A DNA stretch of 64,000 nt from Competibacter_A sp003527885. Its GTDB lineage: Bacteria > Pseudomonadota > Gammaproteobacteria > Competibacterales > Competibacteraceae. The stretch lies in assembly GCA_035442025.1 (NCBI GenBank), contig DAORPQ010000001.1:86909-150908 (forward strand). Direction: 5' to 3'. The position numbers and the translations under genes were made by a program. The notes under the pieces were generated by a model. The model was not told the origin of the DNA and made no database searches. It saw nothing but the letters and a program-made list of their open reading frames with translations. This document shows, piece by piece, positions 34,166 to 42,716 of this stretch (position 1 is its first letter; each line of letters begins with the position of its first letter).

Positions 34166-36256
34166 TTAGAACAGCGCCGCCACGGCGGCCGTCACCCGTT
34201 CGACGGTGAAGCCGAAGTGCTGGAAGATGATTTCCGGCGGACCCGACTCGCCGAAACAATCGATACCGACCACGGCGCCTTGAGGGCCGGCGTATTTGTA
34301 CCAGGGCGCGGTCACCCCGGCCTCGACCACCACGCGCCGGGTCACCGCCGCCGGCAACACCGACTCGCGATAGGCGGGGTCCTGGGCGTCGAACACGTCC
34401 ACCGAAGGCATGGAGACGACACGGACCCGCCGCCCCTGGCCGTTCAGTTCCTTCGCCGCTCCGACCGCCAGCTGCACCTCGGAACCCGTCGCAATGATGA
34501 TCGCCTCGGGATCGTCCCCGCAATCGAGCAGCACGTAACCGCCGCGCGCGATGGCGCGCACTTGCTCGGGCGTGCGGTCCTGATGCGGCAGCTTCTGGCG
34601 GGTGAAGATCAAGGCGGTCGGGCCGTTGACCCGCTCCAGCGCCATCTTCCAGGCTACGGCGGTTTCGGTGGTGTCGCAGGTCCGCCACACCGACAGATCG
34701 GGAATGATCCGCAAGCTGGCGACGTGCTCGACCGGCTGATGGGTCGGGCCGTCGCCGCCCACACCGATGGAATCGTGCGTCAGCACGAACATGCAACGAA
34801 TCTTCATCAAGGCCGACATGCGGATGGCGCTGCGGCCGTAATCGGCGAACATCAGGAAGGTGCCGCCGAACGGCACATAGCCGCCGTGCAGCGCCAGACC
34901 GTTCATGATGGCGTTCATCGCGAATTCGCGGGCGCCGTAGAAGATTAAATTGCCGTCCGGGTGTTCGAAATCGACCGGCCGGGAACCCTCCCAGGGAATG
35001 CCGGTGGATTCGGCCAGATCCGCCGAGCCCCCGACCAAACTGGGAAAATGCGGGCCGTAAAACTTCAGCGCGAGTTGCGAGCCGGCGCGGGTGGCGAGAT
35101 CTTCGCGCCGCCGCTGGGTGGCGTGAATGAATTCCCAAGCGATGGTGTCCCAATCGTCGGGAAAGCCGCAGGCGATGCGCCGGTCGAATTCCGCCGCCCG
35201 TTCGGGGAACTGCGTGCGGTAGCGCGAGAACATCTCGTTCCACTCCGCTTCCCAGGCCGCGCCCTTGGTGCGGGCGTCGAAGGCGCGATAAATCTCGGGC
35301 GGCACCACGAACGCATCATGCCGCCAGCCGATGTTTTCGCGGGTGGCGGCGACCTCGCTGGCCCCCAGCGGCGCGCCGTGGGACTTCTCGCTGCCGCCCT
35401 TGTTCGGCGCGCCCTTGGCGATGGTGGTCTTGCAGCAGATCAGCGTCGGCCGTTCGTGAAACGCCCGCGCTTGTTCGATGGCGACATGGATCGCCCCGGG
35501 GTCGTGGCCATCGATATTCGGAATCACATGCCAGCCCATCGCCTCGAAGCGCAGCGCCACATTCTCGCGGAACCAACCCTCCACCTTGCCGTCGATGGAG
35601 ATGCCGTTGTCGTCGTACAGACAAATCAGCTTGCCCAAACCCCAGATGCCGGCCAGCGAGCAGGCTTCGTAGGAAATCCCTTCCATCAGGCAGCCATCAC
35701 CCAAAATGACGTAGGTATAGTGATCGACCACGGGAAAACCGGGTCGGTTGAAGCGGGTCGCCAGCGCCCGTTCGGCGAGCGCCATGCCCACGCCGTTCGC
35801 CAAGCCCTGACCCAACGGCCCGGTGGTGGTTTCCACCCCGGCGGTGCGGCCGTACTCGGGATGGCCCGGTGTGCGCGAACCCAACTGGCGGAATTTACGG
35901 AGATCCTCGATGGTGAGATCGTAACCGCTCAGATGCAGCAGCGAATACTGCAACATTGAACCGTGGCCGTTGGACAGGATCAGGCGGTCGCGGTTGAACC
36001 ATTTGGGATTGGCCGGATTGTGCCGCAAGAAATCGTTCCACAACACCATGCCGAAATCGGCCATGCCCATCGGCGCGCCCGGATGGCCGGATTCGGCCCG
36101 CTGCACGGCGTCCATGCTCAAAGCGCGGATGGCGTTTGCCAGTTCCCGGCGAGCGGGGGCTTGGGAGGCTGGCGGACCGGCGGGACCGGCTTCAGCCGCG
36201 GCTTCGGTGATGGTGTCCAACAAATTCCGGGCGGCCAATTCGCTACGCGAGGGCAT
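34166..36256 (-). CDS. tktA: transketolase
   Basis: This thiamine-diphosphate enzyme moves two-carbon units between sugar phosphates in the pentose-phosphate and Calvin pathways. 696 residues. Seen are ALSMDAVQRAESGHPGAPMGMAD, the ThDP/Mg motif GDGCLMEGISYEACSLAGIWGLGKLICLYDDNGISIDG, and the second-half FADYGRSAIRMSALMKI and THDSIGVGGDGPTHQPVEH segments. The first 30 or so residues are an extra Ala/Pro-rich extension. The ATG at 36256 follows AGGAGAG. With gapA and pgk downstream the cluster resembles the tkt-gap-pgk order of gamma- and betaproteobacteria. Confidence 0.96.
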   Translation of the reverse strand: MPSRSELAARNLLDTITEAAAEAGPAGPPASQAPARRELANAIRALSMDAVQRAESGHPGAPMGMADFGMVLWNDFLRHNPANPKWFNRDRLILSNGHGSMLQYSLLHLSGYDLTIEDLRKFRQLGSRTPGHPEYGRTAGVETTTGPLGQGLANGVGMALAERALATRFNRPGFPVVDHYTYVILGDGCLMEGISYEACSLAGIWGLGKLICLYDDNGISIDGKVEGWFRENVALRFEAMGWHVIPNIDGHDPGAIHVAIEQARAFHERPTLICCKTTIAKGAPNKGGSEKSHGAPLGASEVAATRENIGWRHDAFVVPPEIYRAFDARTKGAAWEAEWNEMFSRYRTQFPERAAEFDRRIACGFPDDWDTIAWEFIHATQRRREDLATRAGSQLALKFYGPHFPSLVGGSADLAESTGIPWEGSRPVDFEHPDGNLIFYGAREFAMNAIMNGLALHGGYVPFGGTFLMFADYGRSAIRMSALMKIRCMFVLTHDSIGVGGDGPTHQPVEHVASLRIIPDLSVWRTCDTTETAVAWKMALERVNGPTALIFTRQKLPHQDRTPEQVRAIARGGYVLLDCGDDPEAIIIATGSEVQLAVGAAKELNGQGRRVRVVSMPSVDVFDAQDPAYRESVLPAAVTRRVVVEAGVTAPWYKYAGPQGAVVGIDCFGESGPPEIIFQHFGFTVERVTAAVAALF

Positions 36257-36448
36257 CAACTCTCTCTCCTACATCAGCGTCAACTATGGGGAACTACGGG
36301 GAACAATGCGCGGTGACTTCGGAAAACGCGCACCGCGCCCCGACTGCGCGCGTCGCTCTTGCTGGGACGTTCACCGGAGAGATCACGAGGGATGTCCGGT
36401 CGCGCCAAACCCCCCTTTGGGATTCGGTTCGGCCGAAAAATGGCGGCG

Positions 36449-36477
36449 ATTATAGGAAAAATTGCCCATCCCGCCAA
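36449..36477 (-). promoter_or_regulatory. candidate promoter of tktA
   Basis: TTGGCG (36477-36472) and a perfect TATAAT (36454-36449) are 17 nt apart on the minus strand. The leader would be about 185 nt. It lies between the antiporter stop and tktA. Confidence 0.6.
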
Positions 36478-36546
36478 ATCATTTATTCCCGACGCGCGCC
36501 GACCGCGGCCGATCCAACCGGTTTCGACAAGCTCGGCGGACAGCGC

Positions 36547-37722
36547 TCAATCCCGGCGCAAGCTGTCGGAAATGGCGACCGGGGTCGGATAATTCAGCAC
36601 CAGATAGTAGGTCGAGGCGATGAAGGTCAACAGCGTCGTTGCCTGCACCAGGTAGGACGCCTCCCGGCCGATCAATTGAGTTTGCTGGGCCATCACCGCG
36701 ATCAAAAGCGCAAACTCGCTGACTTGCCCCAGCCGCACCCCGACTTCCATGGCGATGCGAGGCCGTTCCCCGGTCCATTGCAGGAAGCCGCGAAACACCC
36801 ACGGTTTGCCCAACATCAGCACTGTACCCAATGCCAAGGTCGGCAGCGCCACCACCACCAACATGCCCAAATCGAAGCCCGCACCCAGCGAAAAGAAGAA
36901 AAGCACCAGAAAAAAATCACGCAACGGCTTGAGGCTGTCGGCGATGTACAGCGAAATCGGGCTGCTGGCCAGCGCCACCCCCCCGATAAAAGCGCCGATG
37001 GCGTAGGATAGCCCCGCCAGCGCCGCGACCTCCGAGATGCCCAGACACCAGCCGATGGCGGTCAAGAAGATGTATTCGCGAATCTTGTCGAACTTGCCGA
37101 TCAGCGGGATCAGCACGTAACGCGCGGCGAGAAAGGCGAACCCTAGCAGCAGCGGCAACGTGATAACCAACAAACCCAAACCTTGTAGCGAGGAGCCGCG
37201 CCCGCCCAACCCTTCGAGCAACAGCAGCACGGCGATGGCGAGCATGTCTTGCAACAGCAAGATGCTAATGATGATCTCACCGGTATGTTGGTGGTGCAGG
37301 GTGCGGGTCGGCAGCAGCTTGAGGCCGATGATGGTGCTGGAAAAAGTCATCGCCATACCGATCAGCAGGCTTTCGCCCAGCGAGTAACCGAACAGCCAAA
37401 CGATCCAGCCGCTGGCGAGCGCGAACACCAAGGAAGTGCCGAGCGTGATCACGGTCGCCTTGCGCAGCATGTGCAGCAACCGCTGCGGCGACAGATCCAA
37501 GCCCAACAGAAACAACAGGAACATGATGCCGATCTGGGCCATTTCCTCGATGGCCGAGGCGTTGTCGATCAGCTTGAAGCCGTAAGGGCCGATCAGGATG
37601 CCTAACATGATATAGGCGATCGGGAGCGCTTGGCGCGCGTAGAGCGCCAGCGTGGCGAACAGCGCCGCGCCGGTAAAGATCAGGAACAGGGAAAAAATGA
37701 TGGGGTTTTGGGCTTCGTGCAT
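36547..37722 (-). CDS. cation:proton antiporter, CPA2/KefB-like, without TrkA domain
   Basis: A 391-residue inner-membrane protein with about 12 hydrophobic helices of the Na+/H+ exchanger family. Conserved pieces: LPIAYIMLGILIGPYGF, IGIMFLLFLLGLDLSPQRL, MAMTFSSTIIGLKLL, ISILLLQDMLAIAVLLL (the QD motif of CPA2 transport sites) and SYAIGAFIGGVALASSP. It ends soon after the last helix, so the cytosolic TrkA-N/RCK domain of KefB/KefC is absent. The ion is not decided by sequence. No partner gene is coupled. Confidence 0.85.
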   Translation of the reverse strand: MHEAQNPIIFSLFLIFTGAALFATLALYARQALPIAYIMLGILIGPYGFKLIDNASAIEEMAQIGIMFLLFLLGLDLSPQRLLHMLRKATVITLGTSLVFALASGWIVWLFGYSLGESLLIGMAMTFSSTIIGLKLLPTRTLHHQHTGEIIISILLLQDMLAIAVLLLLEGLGGRGSSLQGLGLLVITLPLLLGFAFLAARYVLIPLIGKFDKIREYIFLTAIGWCLGISEVAALAGLSYAIGAFIGGVALASSPISLYIADSLKPLRDFFLVLFFFSLGAGFDLGMLVVVALPTLALGTVLMLGKPWVFRGFLQWTGERPRIAMEVGVRLGQVSEFALLIAVMAQQTQLIGREASYLVQATTLLTFIASTYYLVLNYPTPVAISDSLRRD

Positions 37723-37926
37723 CTGTCATTGGTTTCCGGCCGTGCAACGGTGGGCAGCATATCGAGGCCACCGTCGACAGGCCGTAACTATAACAGTGTT
37801 CAGCCAGGTTTCAGACCTGGAACAAGACCGGAACCCTCAGCCAAATGAAGCGAAATCCCCAGTGATCACGGCCTTTGAGCGGGTCACGCCGGGCGTGGAC
37901 CCGAAAGCGGACGGCACGGCAATCCG

Positions 37927-39534
37927 TTATCGGCACTCCTGCTGCACTCCTGGCGGCAAGCTCTTACACTCCGGCAGATTCCGCCGCCTCTGCTGCTCCT
38001 GCTGCTGTTGTTGCCGCTGCTGGATCGCCTGTTGGCGAGCCTGTTCCCGTTCCGCTTGCCGCTGGGCCTGTTCGGTTTGGCGTTGGGCATCGCGTTCCGC
38101 TTGCCGCTGGGCCTGTTCGGTTTGGCGTTGGGCCTCTCGCTCGGCCTGCCGTTGGGCGCGCTCCTGCTCGGTGCGCTGTCGGAACTGTTCCTGTTCCGCG
38201 TGCTGCCGCTGTTGGATCGCCTGCTGGCGCGCTTGCTCTCGCTCGGCCTGCCGTTGGGCGCGCTCCTGGTCGGATTGCTGCTGCCGGGCTTGATCCCGTT
38301 CCGCCTGTCGTCGGGCCTGTTCGGCCTGCCGTTGGGTTTCGCGTTCCGCCTGTCGTTGGGCGCGCTCCTGCTCGGTCAGTTGCCGGGCCTGTTCTCGCTC
38401 GGTTTGTTGCCGCTGCTGGCTGGCCTGCTGGCGAGCCTGTTCCCGTTCCGCTTGCCGTTGGGTGCGCTCTTGCTCGGTCCGTTGATGGGTTGAATCTTGA
38501 TCGGCTTGCCGTCTCTGCCCGCGTTCGGCCCATTGTCTGGCCCGTTCCCGCTCGGTTTGCTGGCGTTGGTCGTCCGTCATTTGCCGTTCCGGGCGCTGGC
38601 CGGTGCGCCCGTCAAAACCAGCAGACCCTGGGCCATTTCGGGGCGGACGATCCGCGCCCGGTTCGCGGCGCTCGACCCGGCTCTCGGGCGATGCCCCAAA
38701 GCGACGCGGCCGCTCTGTCGGGGGTGGCGGGGCTAGCTCTGTTCTGACCACTTGCGGTTTGAACAACACCACCCGCCCCCCGCGAACCGGCCTTTCCCGC
38801 CTGACCGGTCGGCTGATTTCATCGACTTGATAGCGCGCCACCCGGACGCGCGCTTCTTCTTCATAACGGTCAGGATCAATGCTGCGATTCACGATCCGTC
38901 GATTGATCACGTTGTAACGGGTCACATTCACCGTGGTGTTGATCAGCGCGACATTGCGGGGGCGCGGTACGATGAACCGCTCCAGGCCCTGATTGAGAAA
39001 CCGCCCCGTCGGCACGAAAGACCAGGAATTCCACCGGCTGCCGAAATCCCGGTCGGCGGGCGCGAAATCGGCCGCGGCATCGAACTCGACCGAAGGCGGC
39101 AACGGTGCCCAACCGATGTAACCGCCGCCGCTGCGCCAGCCGACCCAGGCCGGCCCCCATTCGGTACCCGGCACCCACGCCCACGCCCGCCGGCCCTCGT
39201 CGTAAAACCAGCGGCCGTAGTGAAACGGGATCGAACCCCAGGGGTCGGTGGAAATCCAGGTCCAGCCATAATCGGCGGTGAACACCCAATAGCCGAAGGT
39301 ATAGGGCCGCCAGTTCCTGCCGACGTCGGGAAACCAAACCCAGCCGTAGGGCTCGCGCTGGCGCCAATCGCCGTAAGGCGCCAGCTCGTCATGGAAAAAG
39401 CCGAAATCGACGCTGACCTGGGCGCGCGCCGCCGCACCGCCCAACAGGGACCAGCGCGGCGAGTCAGCGGGGTTCCACCCGACATTCATCAACAGCGCGC
39501 CGGCAGCCAGCGCCCATCCGATCTTTGATTTCAC
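37927..39534 (-). CDS. exported DUF6600-type protein with long Q/E/R-rich helical tail
   Basis: A 535-residue secreted or envelope protein of unknown function. A hydrophobic signal-like stretch (IGWALAAGALLM) is followed by AAARAQ, a likely cleavage site. Residues about 40-150 are rich in Trp, Tyr and Gly (APYGDWRQREPYGWVWFPDVG and a run of YGxW motifs) like DUF6600 proteins. A basic Arg/Pro-rich middle follows. Residues about 320-520 are nearly all Gln, Glu, Arg and Ala in 11-12-residue repeats such as ERAQRQAEREAQRQ, predicting a single long charged helix. It ends with ECKSLPPGVQQECR, two Cys that could form a disulphide. The GTG at 39534 is preferred because GAGGTG lies just upstream; an ATG at 39564 is possible. 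Confidence 0.7.
   Translation of the reverse strand: MKSKIGWALAAGALLMNVGWNPADSPRWSLLGGAAARAQVSVDFGFFHDELAPYGDWRQREPYGWVWFPDVGRNWRPYTFGYWVFTADYGWTWISTDPWGSIPFHYGRWFYDEGRRAWAWVPGTEWGPAWVGWRSGGGYIGWAPLPPSVEFDAAADFAPADRDFGSRWNSWSFVPTGRFLNQGLERFIVPRPRNVALINTTVNVTRYNVINRRIVNRSIDPDRYEEEARVRVARYQVDEISRPVRRERPVRGGRVVLFKPQVVRTELAPPPPTERPRRFGASPESRVERREPGADRPPRNGPGSAGFDGRTGQRPERQMTDDQRQQTERERARQWAERGQRRQADQDSTHQRTEQERTQRQAEREQARQQASQQRQQTEREQARQLTEQERAQRQAERETQRQAEQARRQAERDQARQQQSDQERAQRQAEREQARQQAIQQRQHAEQEQFRQRTEQERAQRQAEREAQRQTEQAQRQAERDAQRQTEQAQRQAEREQARQQAIQQRQQQQQEQQRRRNLPECKSLPPGVQQECR
37990..38580 (-). repeat. degenerate tandem repeats encoding the Q/E/R-rich helix
   Basis: Imperfect repeats of about 33-36 bp, in one reading frame, encode units such as ERAQRQAEREQARQQ. 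Near-identical copies (for instance around 38050-38150) suggest growth by slippage or unequal crossing-over. The strand bias leaves long but meaningless open frames on the other strand. Confidence 0.75.
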
Positions 39535-39857
39535 GCGACACCTCGCACTGACTAACGGCCGCATTGCCGCGCGTTCTCGAAAACGGTACCAGAGCGCGGC
39601 GCCACGTCTTAAAATTCGGGATAACTAATTGAATCAACAACAAGGATTAGTGTAGCGAAATCCCGGCTGAATTGCAGCAGACCCGGACTGAATCCAGCAT
39701 GAACAATAATCGCCCCGACCGCGCTGACCCGTCGAGGCCACGGGCAAACCGGCGCGCTTCGGCCAACATCAGCCGACAATGTTGACCGCGCCGTTCCCCC
39801 GCTTGCCGGCAACCATGCCATAATTATTTTTAAACCCATAATCACCCAACAATCGCT
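39535..39857. other. intergenic region between divergent DUF6600 gene and ubiC
   Basis: No gene was seen in 323 bases. AT-rich patches near 39610-39650 and 39818-39845 could hold promoters for the two directions; the minus pair TTGATT/TTTTAA (17 nt) and CATAAT just before ubiC are too weak to call. Confidence 0.4.
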
Positions 39858-40451
39858 TTGTGCGCCGACCGTATCCCATCCGCTGGCTTACCGAGATGGC
39901 ATCCTCGCTCGCAGCTCTTCCTCCGCGACATTCCCGATGGTCTGTCCGCTTGGCTGTTCGATCCCGGATCGCTGACCCAACGCCTGCGCTGTACCTGCGC
40001 GGGCCGCTTTCGGGTGCGCGTGTTAAGCCAGGGCTGGACGCGCCCCAGCCGGGACGAAGCGCGCCCTCTGAAGCTGCGCTGGGACGCCTGGGCGTGGACT
40101 CGGGAAGTCCAGCTGCTGTGCGACGAACAGCCTTGGGTGTTCGCCCGCAGCCTGATCCCGGCCCAAACGCTGCAAGGCCGAAGCCGCCGGCTGACCACCA
40201 TCGGAGCAAAACCGCTGGGCGCGGTGCTGTTCGCCGATCCCGGCGTGCGGCGCGGCCCGGTCGAAATCGCTCGCATCGCGGCCGGCCAGCGCTTGCACCG
40301 GCGGGCGTTTGGCGGCCTTACCGGGCCGCCGCAGGCCATTTGGGGGCGCCGCTCGATCTTCCGAATCGACGGTGATCCCCTGTTAGTGATGGAGATTTTC
40401 CTGCCGGCTCTGCCGGTATCGCCACTTAGCCGCCGCCCGGACTCGCCTTGA
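39858..40451 (+). CDS. ubiC: chorismate lyase
   Basis: It splits chorismate into pyruvate and 4-hydroxybenzoate, the first step of ubiquinone synthesis. The 197-residue protein shows FLRDIPDGLSAWLFDPGSLTQRL, the WTREVQLLCDEQPWVFARSLIP strand pair with the 4-hydroxybenzoate-binding Arg, LGAVLFADPGVRRGPVEIARI and GRRSIFRIDGDPLLVMEIFLPALP. The TTG at 39858 is the only sensible in-frame start, without a good ribosome binding site. ubiA begins 3 bases after its stop, so the pair is an operon as in E. coli. Confidence 0.88.
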   Translation: MCADRIPSAGLPRWHPRSQLFLRDIPDGLSAWLFDPGSLTQRLRCTCAGRFRVRVLSQGWTRPSRDEARPLKLRWDAWAWTREVQLLCDEQPWVFARSLIPAQTLQGRSRRLTTIGAKPLGAVLFADPGVRRGPVEIARIAAGQRLHRRAFGGLTGPPQAIWGRRSIFRIDGDPLLVMEIFLPALPVSPLSRRPDSP

Positions 40452-40453
40452 CC

Positions 40454-41335
40454 ATGACAGTCGAACGCCTTGAAAACCGCTTGTGCGAATATGCGTTGCT
40501 GATGCGCCTGCACCGCCCCATCGGCATCTACCTGCTGCTGTGGCCGACGCTGTGGGCGCTGTGGCTCGCCGGCGACGGCCAGCCGCCGCGCGGCGCCGTG
40601 CTCGTTTTCGTCCTCGGCGTGGCGCTGATGCGCTCCGCCGGCTGCGTGATGAACGACATCGCCGACCGCCAGTTCGACCCGCATGTCGCCCGCACCCGCG
40701 ACCGGCCGCTGGCGGCCGGCCGGGTCAGCCTGAGCGAAGCGATCAGGCTCGCGGCCGGTCTGAGCCTGCTGGCCTTCGCGCTGGTGCTGACCCAGAACGC
40801 CTTGACCGTCAAGCTGTCGTTCGTCGGGCTGGCGCTGGCCGCGACTTACCCGTTCATGAAACGGTTCCACCACCTGCCGCAAGCGCATCTCGGCGCGGCG
40901 TTCGGCTGGGGCATCCCGATGGCCTACGCGGCGGTGACCGACAGTCTTCCCGCGATTGCCTGGCTGTTGTTTCTCGGAAACGTGCTCTGGGCGGTGATCT
41001 ACGACACCCAATACGCCATGGTGGATCGGGAGGACGACCGCAAGATCGGCGTCAAATCCACCGCACTTTGGTTCGGCGAGCGCGACAAGCGCATCATCGC
41101 CTATCTGCAAGCGACGCTGCTGGGCTTGTTGGCGGTCATCGGGCTGCTGGCCGGGCGCGGCTGGATTTACTATTTAGCGGTGTTCGCGGCGGCTTGGTTT
41201 GCGTTGTACCAGCAATATCTGATCCGCGACCGCGCGCCGGAGGAGTGCTTCAAGGCGTTTCTCAACAACAACGGTTTCGGGCTGGTGGTCTTTTGCGGGC
41301 TGCTGCTGGATTATCTGCCGCCCGGTCCGCCCTGA
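40454..41335 (+). CDS. ubiA: 4-hydroxybenzoate polyprenyltransferase
   Basis: An integral-membrane prenyltransferase that attaches the isoprenoid tail to 4-hydroxybenzoate. 293 residues with about nine membrane helices. The two Asp-rich Mg/diphosphate motifs are NDIADRQFDPHVARTRDRPLAAGR (about 65-88) and DTQYAMVDREDDRKIGVKSTA (about 184-204). RLHRPIGIYLLLWPTLWALWLA is the usual first helix. The ATG at 40454 is used; TTG two codons upstream overlaps the ubiC stop. Confidence 0.95.
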   Translation: MTVERLENRLCEYALLMRLHRPIGIYLLLWPTLWALWLAGDGQPPRGAVLVFVLGVALMRSAGCVMNDIADRQFDPHVARTRDRPLAAGRVSLSEAIRLAAGLSLLAFALVLTQNALTVKLSFVGLALAATYPFMKRFHHLPQAHLGAAFGWGIPMAYAAVTDSLPAIAWLLFLGNVLWAVIYDTQYAMVDREDDRKIGVKSTALWFGERDKRIIAYLQATLLGLLAVIGLLAGRGWIYYLAVFAAAWFALYQQYLIRDRAPEECFKAFLNNNGFGLVVFCGLLLDYLPPGPP

Positions 41336-41370
41336 ATTCCATCTCGCTCAACAGGAAGGATAACACCGTC

Positions 41371-41694
41371 ATGCTGATCGTCCATGTCTTCGTCCACGTC
41401 AAACCGGACTGCATCGAGGCGTTCAAAACCGCTTCGCTCGACAATGCCCGCCACAGCGTCCGGGAACCCGGCATCGCCCGCTTCGACCTGATCCAGCAGG
41501 CCGACGATCCGACCCGTTTCGTGCTGGTCGAGGTCTACCGGACGGTCGAGGCCACCGCGCAGCACAAGGAAACCGCCCATTACGCCCGCTGGCGCGACGC
41601 CGTGGCCGAGATGATGGCCGAACCGCGCTCCAGCGCGAAATACCACAACCTGTTCCCGGCCGATGCGGGTTGGGATTATCCGGCAGGCGTCTGA
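41371..41694 (+). CDS. antibiotic-biosynthesis-monooxygenase (ABM) domain protein
   Basis: A 107-residue ferredoxin-like ABM-domain protein, similar to quinol monooxygenase YgiN and LsrG. It starts MLIVHVFVHVKPDCIEAFKTASLDNARHSVREPGIARFDL and contains FVLVEVYRTVEATAQHKETAHYARW, the typical two strand-helix repeats. Function could be quinol oxidation or clearance of a small aldehyde/quinone; its place after ubiCA hints at quinone metabolism, as inference. GGAAGGA lies upstream. Confidence 0.8.
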   Translation: MLIVHVFVHVKPDCIEAFKTASLDNARHSVREPGIARFDLIQQADDPTRFVLVEVYRTVEATAQHKETAHYARWRDAVAEMMAEPRSSAKYHNLFPADAGWDYPAGV

Positions 41695-41700
41695 GAACCC

Positions 41701-42561
41701 GTGACGCCACCGGAAGAACTGACGCTGCAAACCCGCTATCTGCGGCTGGCCGCGCGGGCTTGGGGACCGCCGGAGGGCATTCCGGTGCTGGCCTTACACG
41801 GCTGGCTGGATAACGCCGCCAGTTTCGACGCGCTGGCGCCGTTGTTGCCCGAGCTGCGCTTGGTGGCGCTGGATTTGACCGGCCACGGCCTGTCCGAGCA
41901 CCGCCCGCAGGGGGTTCACTACCACTTGGCCGATTTCCTCCCCGATGTGCTGGCCGCCGCCGATGCCCTGGGCTGGCGCCGCTTCGCGCTGCTCGGCCAC
42001 TCGCTGGGCGGCGGGCTGGCCAGCTTCATGGCGGCGGTCTCGCCGGAGCGGATCAGCCGGGTGGCGATGATCGAAGGCTTGGGGCCGCCGACCAGCAATC
42101 CCGCCGAGGGCCCGACCAACCTGCGCAAAGCCATCGACCAGATGAACGCCCTGCCGGCCAAGCGGCCGCCGCTCTATCCGACCCGGGAAGCGGCGGTTGA
42201 GGCGCGTCGCGAGGCGGGCGGGCTGTCGCGGACGGCGGCGGCGATCCTGGTCGAACGCGCCATTCGGCCGGTCGGCGCAGGCTACGGCTGGCGCACCGAC
42301 CCCCGGCTGCGGTTCATGTCGCCCTTCTACCTCAGCGAACCGCAAATCCTCGCTTACATGGATCACCTCCAAGCGCCGGCGCTGCTGATCTGCGGCGCGG
42401 ACGGCTATTTGGTCAAACGCGACTACATGCGGGAACGTTACGCCCGCATCGCCGGTCTGGCCGTACATATCCTGCCCGGCGGCCACCACCCGCACCTGGA
42501 GGACCCCGAGCCCTGCGCCCGGTTGTTGGCGCCGTTCTTTGGAGCCGATCGCGCGGGATAG
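41701..42561 (+). CDS. alpha/beta hydrolase
   Basis: A 286-residue serine hydrolase. HGWLDNAASFDALAPLLPEL is the oxyanion region, GHSLGGGLASFMAAV carries the nucleophile Ser, GADGYLV the Asp and GGHHPHLEDPEPCARLL the His. It is closest in look to the SERHL-type serine hydrolases. The GTG at 41701 is 6 bases after the previous stop, so the two are co-transcribed. Substrate unknown. Because bioH is missing from the biotin operon, this gene (or pip) might supply the pimeloyl-ACP esterase; nothing in the sequence proves it. Confidence 0.82.
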   Translation: MTPPEELTLQTRYLRLAARAWGPPEGIPVLALHGWLDNAASFDALAPLLPELRLVALDLTGHGLSEHRPQGVHYHLADFLPDVLAAADALGWRRFALLGHSLGGGLASFMAAVSPERISRVAMIEGLGPPTSNPAEGPTNLRKAIDQMNALPAKRPPLYPTREAAVEARREAGGLSRTAAAILVERAIRPVGAGYGWRTDPRLRFMSPFYLSEPQILAYMDHLQAPALLICGADGYLVKRDYMRERYARIAGLAVHILPGGHHPHLEDPEPCARLLAPFFGADRAG

Positions 42562-42716
42562 CGCGGCGCGACGCCAAAGAGTCGGACGGACCCGTCGCGG
42601 GTGTACTATCTTTATGCCAGCACCCGTAGATTCCGGTTGCCTGACGCCTTCAGGACCGACCGCTCTGGTCTTATTTTTCCGGCCACGTTTCGCCCGCTTG
42701 CCAACAGAGCACTACC

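Noticed and set aside
38008..38747. Leucine-rich or Pro/Ala-rich membrane-like open frames opposite the DUF6600 gene
   Set aside because: They are the reverse reading of the Gln/Glu/Arg repeats; repeated CAG/GCG-type codons read as Leu/Ala runs on the other strand.
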